From Syntrophomonas sp. UBA5288 (GTDB lineage Bacteria > Bacillota > Syntrophomonadia > Syntrophomonadales > Syntrophomonadaceae): a DNA stretch of 17,531 nucleotides. The position numbers were made by a program, and so were the translations under genes. Positions 14,901-17,531 of the stretch are shown in pieces. The stretch covers positions 1 through 17,531 of the forward strand of contig DHSK01000078.1 of NCBI GenBank assembly GCA_002408445.1, in the 5' to 3' direction. The notes beneath the pieces were generated by a model. It worked only from the letters and a program-made list of their open reading frames with translations, did no database searches and was not told the DNA's origin. Numbering within the stretch: the stretch's first letter is position 1; each line of letters starts with the position of its first letter.

Positions 14901-15089
14901 TTAAATCTCTGAAATTGAAACAGCTCCACTTGGGCAAACTGTTACACAGGCTTCGCAGCCCATACATTCTGTAGCATCACCGGAAACATAGGCCTTCTCG
15001 CCATTAAAGCCTAATATCCGAGCAGGGCATCCTTCCGAGCACTGTTGACAACCTGTACATATCTCCTCATCGATACTTACGATGAACAC
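14901..15089 (-). CDS. 2[4Fe-4S] ferredoxin preceding dsrA
   Basis: A 62-residue ferredoxin with two complete cluster motifs, CTGCQQCSEGCP near the start and CMGCEACVTVCP near the end. It is a small soluble electron carrier. The start is GTG. I prefer 15089, nine bases after the GAGGTG ribosome binding site at 15099-15104; GTG 15101 overlaps that site and would add four residues. It precedes dsrA in the same direction with a 35-base gap, so it is almost surely co-transcribed with dsrAB. A role as electron donor to DsrAB, or as electron link to the upstream reductase, is plausible. The physiological partner cannot be read from the sequence. Confidence 0.92.
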   Translation of the reverse strand: MFIVSIDEEICTGCQQCSEGCPARILGFNGEKAYVSGDATECMGCEACVTVCPSGAVSISEI

Positions 15090-15101
15090 TGGAAATTGCA
15101 C

Positions 15102-15228
15102 CTCTTTTCTTAACCAAATTACTTAATCCAAACAAACTATGTAACCATCCTTGCACCCTTTACTTAGAAATTAACACCTGCATTATCTCTTGTAAAATAC
15201 CAAAACCTTATCGTATTATGAGATTCAC
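15102..15228 (-). promoter_or_regulatory. 127-base gap before the ferredoxin-dsrAB genes, likely promoter region
   Basis: This is the widest gap upstream of the dsr core and so the most likely place for its promoter. It is AT-rich. A weak candidate is TTTACA (15191-15196) with TAATTT 17 bases downstream, but the -10 is poor. No hairpin terminator is seen after the upstream reductase gene, so read-through from it is also possible. No small gene is supported here. Confidence 0.25.
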
Positions 15229-16902
15229 TTATTGCAGCCAGGTCGATATTCCCCCTTCCAGATACGCAACTTTCTTGAACCCCATGTTTTGAAGAAAGCA
15301 AACCGCTTCATAGCTACGAATCCCCAAACCACAAACTACGACTACCAGCTTGTCCTTTGGTATTTCCCTGTATCGGTCTCTCAACTCGCCTCCGGGAATA
15401 AGCAAGGCCGTCTTTTCCTGCAGAGGTACAGCCCGAATTTCATCGGGTTCGCGTATATCAAGGAAACAAACTTCAACCCCGGTATTCTTCAAATCTTCCA
15501 CTGCCAGCGGTGATAATCCCCGAGCAACTCCAGAGCGTTTATTATCCAGCATATTGACTGCATGGATGGCTAAATCAATGGCTTCGGCATAAGGGGGAGC
15601 ATATCCCAGATCTAGATTAGATATATCCTGCAACGAAATATTAAATTTTATCGCTGTCCCCAGTACATCCAATCTTTTGATTCCATCACCTGCTCCGCAA
15701 ACCTGGGCCCCCAACAATCGGCCGTAATCGCGGTCAGCAATAAGTTTCATGATTACAGAACCATGTAGTGGATAATAGTGAGGGGCATCATGTCCTGCTG
15801 TAATTCCTGATATAACGTTATATCCCAGACTTTTTGCTTCCTGTTCTCCCAGACCGGTTCTTCCAATGTTGAAATCAAACGCCTGCAGAACTGTCGTACC
15901 CATTACCCCATTAAACTCTGTATTAAGGCCCGCAATATTATTGGCCACTACTCTCCCCTGCTTGTTGGCAGTAGAAGCCAGGGGAATATATACTTCTCTG
16001 CCGCTGATTGAATTGATCTGGCTGGCGCAATCTCCAGCTGCAAAAATAAAAGGATCACTGGTGCGAAGATGTGAATCCACTTTAATCGCTCCAGTGGTTC
16101 CAATCTCCAGTCCGGTATTCTGAGCCAGTCCTATTCGGGGACGAACTCCCGCAGCAATAACGACTGCATCAGTATAAATTTCACCGTTGGCGGTAATAAC
16201 CTGGGAGACTTTACCGTCTTCTCCGGCATTCACTGATTTGACCCTACAATCCAACTGCAAGTCAATCTTGCGCTTCTTCATTTGAGCAGCAACCAGTCTG
16301 GCTATATCAATATCCAATAGTTTGGGGAGTATCTGGTGCTGGGCTTCACATACAGTTATATTAAGCCGTCTCCCTCTTAAAGCGTCGGCTACTTCCATAC
16401 CAATAACTCCTGCACCAATTACGGTAACGTGCCGGGCCTTTCTTTCTCTCAGATAATTGTATAGACTGCGTGCACCCCCGGGATCATGCAGGGTGAAAAC
16501 GCCGGGCAGATTCAACCCTGTAATGGACGGGCTAACCGCTTCCGCCCCGGTGGTTATTACCAGATAATCATATTCCAATTCAAATTGTTCGTTGTTGTCC
16601 AGTTTAATCACGGTTATCCTTTTTCGGGAGCGGTCGACCTTCAGGGCTTTAGTACCGGTTAAGACCTTAATTTCTTTTCGACTGCCAAAGAACTCAGCAT
16701 TTCGCGCCACTCCGTAAGATGTGGCATAAAGGCTTTCAAATTGAGGCACTAAATTACCAAGATAAAAAGGTATCCCGCATGAACCGAAAGAGATCAACTC
16801 ACCTTGCTCAACAATAGTAATTTCAGCATCCGGCCTTAGTCTGCGCAGACGGGCTGCAGTCTTGGGGCCGGCGGCCATACCCCCAATAATGACAACTTTC
16901 AT
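15229..16902 (-). CDS. CoA-disulfide/persulfide reductase with C-terminal rhodanese domain
   Basis: A 557-residue flavoprotein of the CoADR-Rhd (NAD(P)H persulfide reductase) type. The FAD-binding start is VVIIGGMAAGPKTAARL. The single active cysteine is Cys42, in SFGSCGIPFYLGN, not the CXXXXC pair of glutathione-type reductases. The nucleotide site is VIGAGVIGMEVADAL near residue 160. A dimerisation domain follows, then a rhodanese domain from about 465 to the end with Cys524 in the loop CGLGIRS. Such enzymes reduce CoA-disulfide, CoA-persulfide or polysulfide with NAD(P)H. The ATG at 16902 is chosen over GTG 16911 because GGAG stands 11 bases before it and only two before the GTG. It lies 68 bases after the HdrD-like gene and upstream of dsrAB, which suggests handling of sulfane sulfur. 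Confidence 0.9.
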   Translation of the reverse strand: MKVVIIGGMAAGPKTAARLRRLRPDAEITIVEQGELISFGSCGIPFYLGNLVPQFESLYATSYGVARNAEFFGSRKEIKVLTGTKALKVDRSRKRITVIKLDNNEQFELEYDYLVITTGAEAVSPSITGLNLPGVFTLHDPGGARSLYNYLRERKARHVTVIGAGVIGMEVADALRGRRLNITVCEAQHQILPKLLDIDIARLVAAQMKKRKIDLQLDCRVKSVNAGEDGKVSQVITANGEIYTDAVVIAAGVRPRIGLAQNTGLEIGTTGAIKVDSHLRTSDPFIFAAGDCASQINSISGREVYIPLASTANKQGRVVANNIAGLNTEFNGVMGTTVLQAFDFNIGRTGLGEQEAKSLGYNVISGITAGHDAPHYYPLHGSVIMKLIADRDYGRLLGAQVCGAGDGIKRLDVLGTAIKFNISLQDISNLDLGYAPPYAEAIDLAIHAVNMLDNKRSGVARGLSPLAVEDLKNTGVEVCFLDIREPDEIRAVPLQEKTALLIPGGELRDRYREIPKDKLVVVVCGLGIRSYEAVCFLQNMGFKKVAYLEGGISTWLQ

Positions 16903-16979
16903 AAATTTCACTTCTCCCCGATGTTTGCCAAGGATATTAACGCCAACATCTTTACCATTAAAATCTTGTATGAAAAATG

Positions 16980-17531
16980 CTATTCCGCCAAAAATTCCAG
17001 ATACGGTTTATCCAAACTAACCAGCGCGTTGACCATAAGCTCTACCAGTCCTCCGTATTGAACATTAAACTTGGCCGTTGCTTGGTAATACTTCAAAAGC
17101 TCACGTATGGTTCCCTTGCAGTTTGAACACGGTGCACAAACATACTTGGGCACCGACGAAACCGCAATAGTGTCTGCAAAGGCTCTCAAAATCTGATCGA
17201 ATTTCATACGGGCACTTACCTTATTACGAAATTGCGGAAAATTGGGGCTGGTCATAATTGCAAACCCACTGCCGCCACCGCAGCAATAGTTATCCACGCC
17301 GTGCGGGGTCATTTCCCGAAATTGAGGGGCAATGACCTTCAGGATTTCCCGCTGAGGCTGGACTATCCCCATTTGTCTGACCATATTGCAGGGATCATGT
17401 AAGGTGATGGGAAAATTATTCTTACCGGGATCAAATTTCAACCGCTTGCTTCTAACCAGATCCAGCATAATCGGCAGAAAACTTTCTACCGGGATCTTAT
17501 CCTCCCCGTAGATCATTCGGTCTGCCACCAC
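16980..17531 (-). CDS. HdrD/TmcB-type iron-sulfur protein, C-terminal part (CCG domain)
   Basis: Only the last 183 residues are in the window; the gene continues beyond the right edge. The visible part is one CCG (heterodisulfide reductase-type) domain: Cys48 in LHDPCNMVRQMG, Cys83-Cys84 in YCCGGGSG and CAPCSNC at 132-138. These bind a catalytic-type [4Fe-4S] cluster. Unlike DsrK in this same locus, it keeps the terminal CxxC. It could be TmcB/HmcF-like (a transmembrane complex subunit), HdrD-like, or a second DsrK-like protein; the missing N-terminal ferredoxin domain and the upstream neighbours would decide. It may form part of another membrane or soluble electron transfer complex working beside DsrMKJOP. 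The exact family is uncertain. Confidence 0.8.
   Translation of the reverse strand: MVADRMIYGEDKIPVESFLPIMLDLVRSKRLKFDPGKNNFPITLHDPCNMVRQMGIVQPQREILKVIAPQFREMTPHGVDNYCCGGGSGFAIMTSPNFPQFRNKVSARMKFDQILRAFADTIAVSSVPKYVCAPCSNCKGTIRELLKYYQATAKFNVQYGGLVELMVNALVSLDKPYLEFLAE

Noticed and set aside
14866..14967. Upstream in-frame extension of dsrA
   Set aside because: It overlaps the ferredoxin gene and lacks a ribosome binding site, while ATG 14865 has an AGGAGG at good spacing.
1..17531. Mobile elements, CRISPR arrays, tRNA or rRNA genes
   Set aside because: I looked on both strands and saw no transposase, integrase, regular direct repeats or RNA gene. The locus looks like a stable, compact metabolic operon.

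Overview
The window reads as a dissimilatory sulfite-reduction (dsr) locus of an anaerobic bacterium. Every supported gene lies on the minus strand, so transcription runs from high to low coordinates. I infer a Bacillota (Firmicutes) host, in the general direction of Desulfosporosinus, Desulfitobacterium or Desulfitibacter relatives. The reasons are strong AGGAGG-type ribosome binding sites, several GTG starts, moderate-to-low GC, a System II cytochrome c biogenesis gene and the style of the Dsr proteins. No sat, apr or qmo gene is present, so the window alone shows sulfite reduction and not sulfate activation.

Right end (16980-17531): the C-terminal part of an HdrD/TmcB-type iron-sulfur protein with a CCG domain. 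Next (15229-16902) is a CoA-disulfide/persulfide reductase of the pyridine nucleotide-disulfide family with a fused rhodanese domain. After a 127-base gap comes the core: a 2[4Fe-4S] ferredoxin, dsrA, dsrB, dsrD, a stand-alone RsbRD_N-type sensor-like protein, then dsrM-dsrK-dsrJ-dsrO-dsrP and dsrC. The RsbRD_N gene through dsrP is tightly packed, with 4- to 8-base overlaps or a 7-base gap. Hairpins occur at dsrD/RsbRD_N, dsrP/dsrC and dsrC/yeiH, which suggests that one long transcript is processed or attenuated into segments with different abundance.

How the core works, from known family biochemistry: DsrAB reduces sulfite with siroheme and leaves sulfur on the two C-terminal cysteines of DsrC as a trisulfide. 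DsrD activates DsrAB. DsrMKJOP links the membrane quinone pool and extracytoplasmic redox partners to reduction of the DsrC trisulfide on DsrK. The ferredoxin and the rhodanese-reductase are plausible electron and sulfane-sulfur partners.

Left part: a YeiH-family (UPF0324) transporter, a small unrecognised protein of 122 residues, two closely similar tandem LysR-type regulators, a nitrilase-family amidohydrolase coupled to one of them, and ResB of cytochrome c maturation System II. At the very edge are the first codons of a further gene, probably the ResB partner. In enterobacteria yeiH sits beside the LysR gene yeiE, whose product has been described as sulfite-responsive. The YeiH plus LysR pair beside a sulfite reductase therefore suggests a sulfite-sensing and sulfite-handling module. 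ResB fits the need to attach three hemes to DsrJ.

The main novelty candidates are the complete DsrMKJOP set in a probable Gram-positive, the tandem LysR pair with a possible RBS-sequestering leader, the 122-residue unknown protein, and the RsbRD_N protein coupled to dsrM. No mobile elements, CRISPR arrays, rRNA or tRNA genes were seen, and no gap between genes exceeds about 160 bases.
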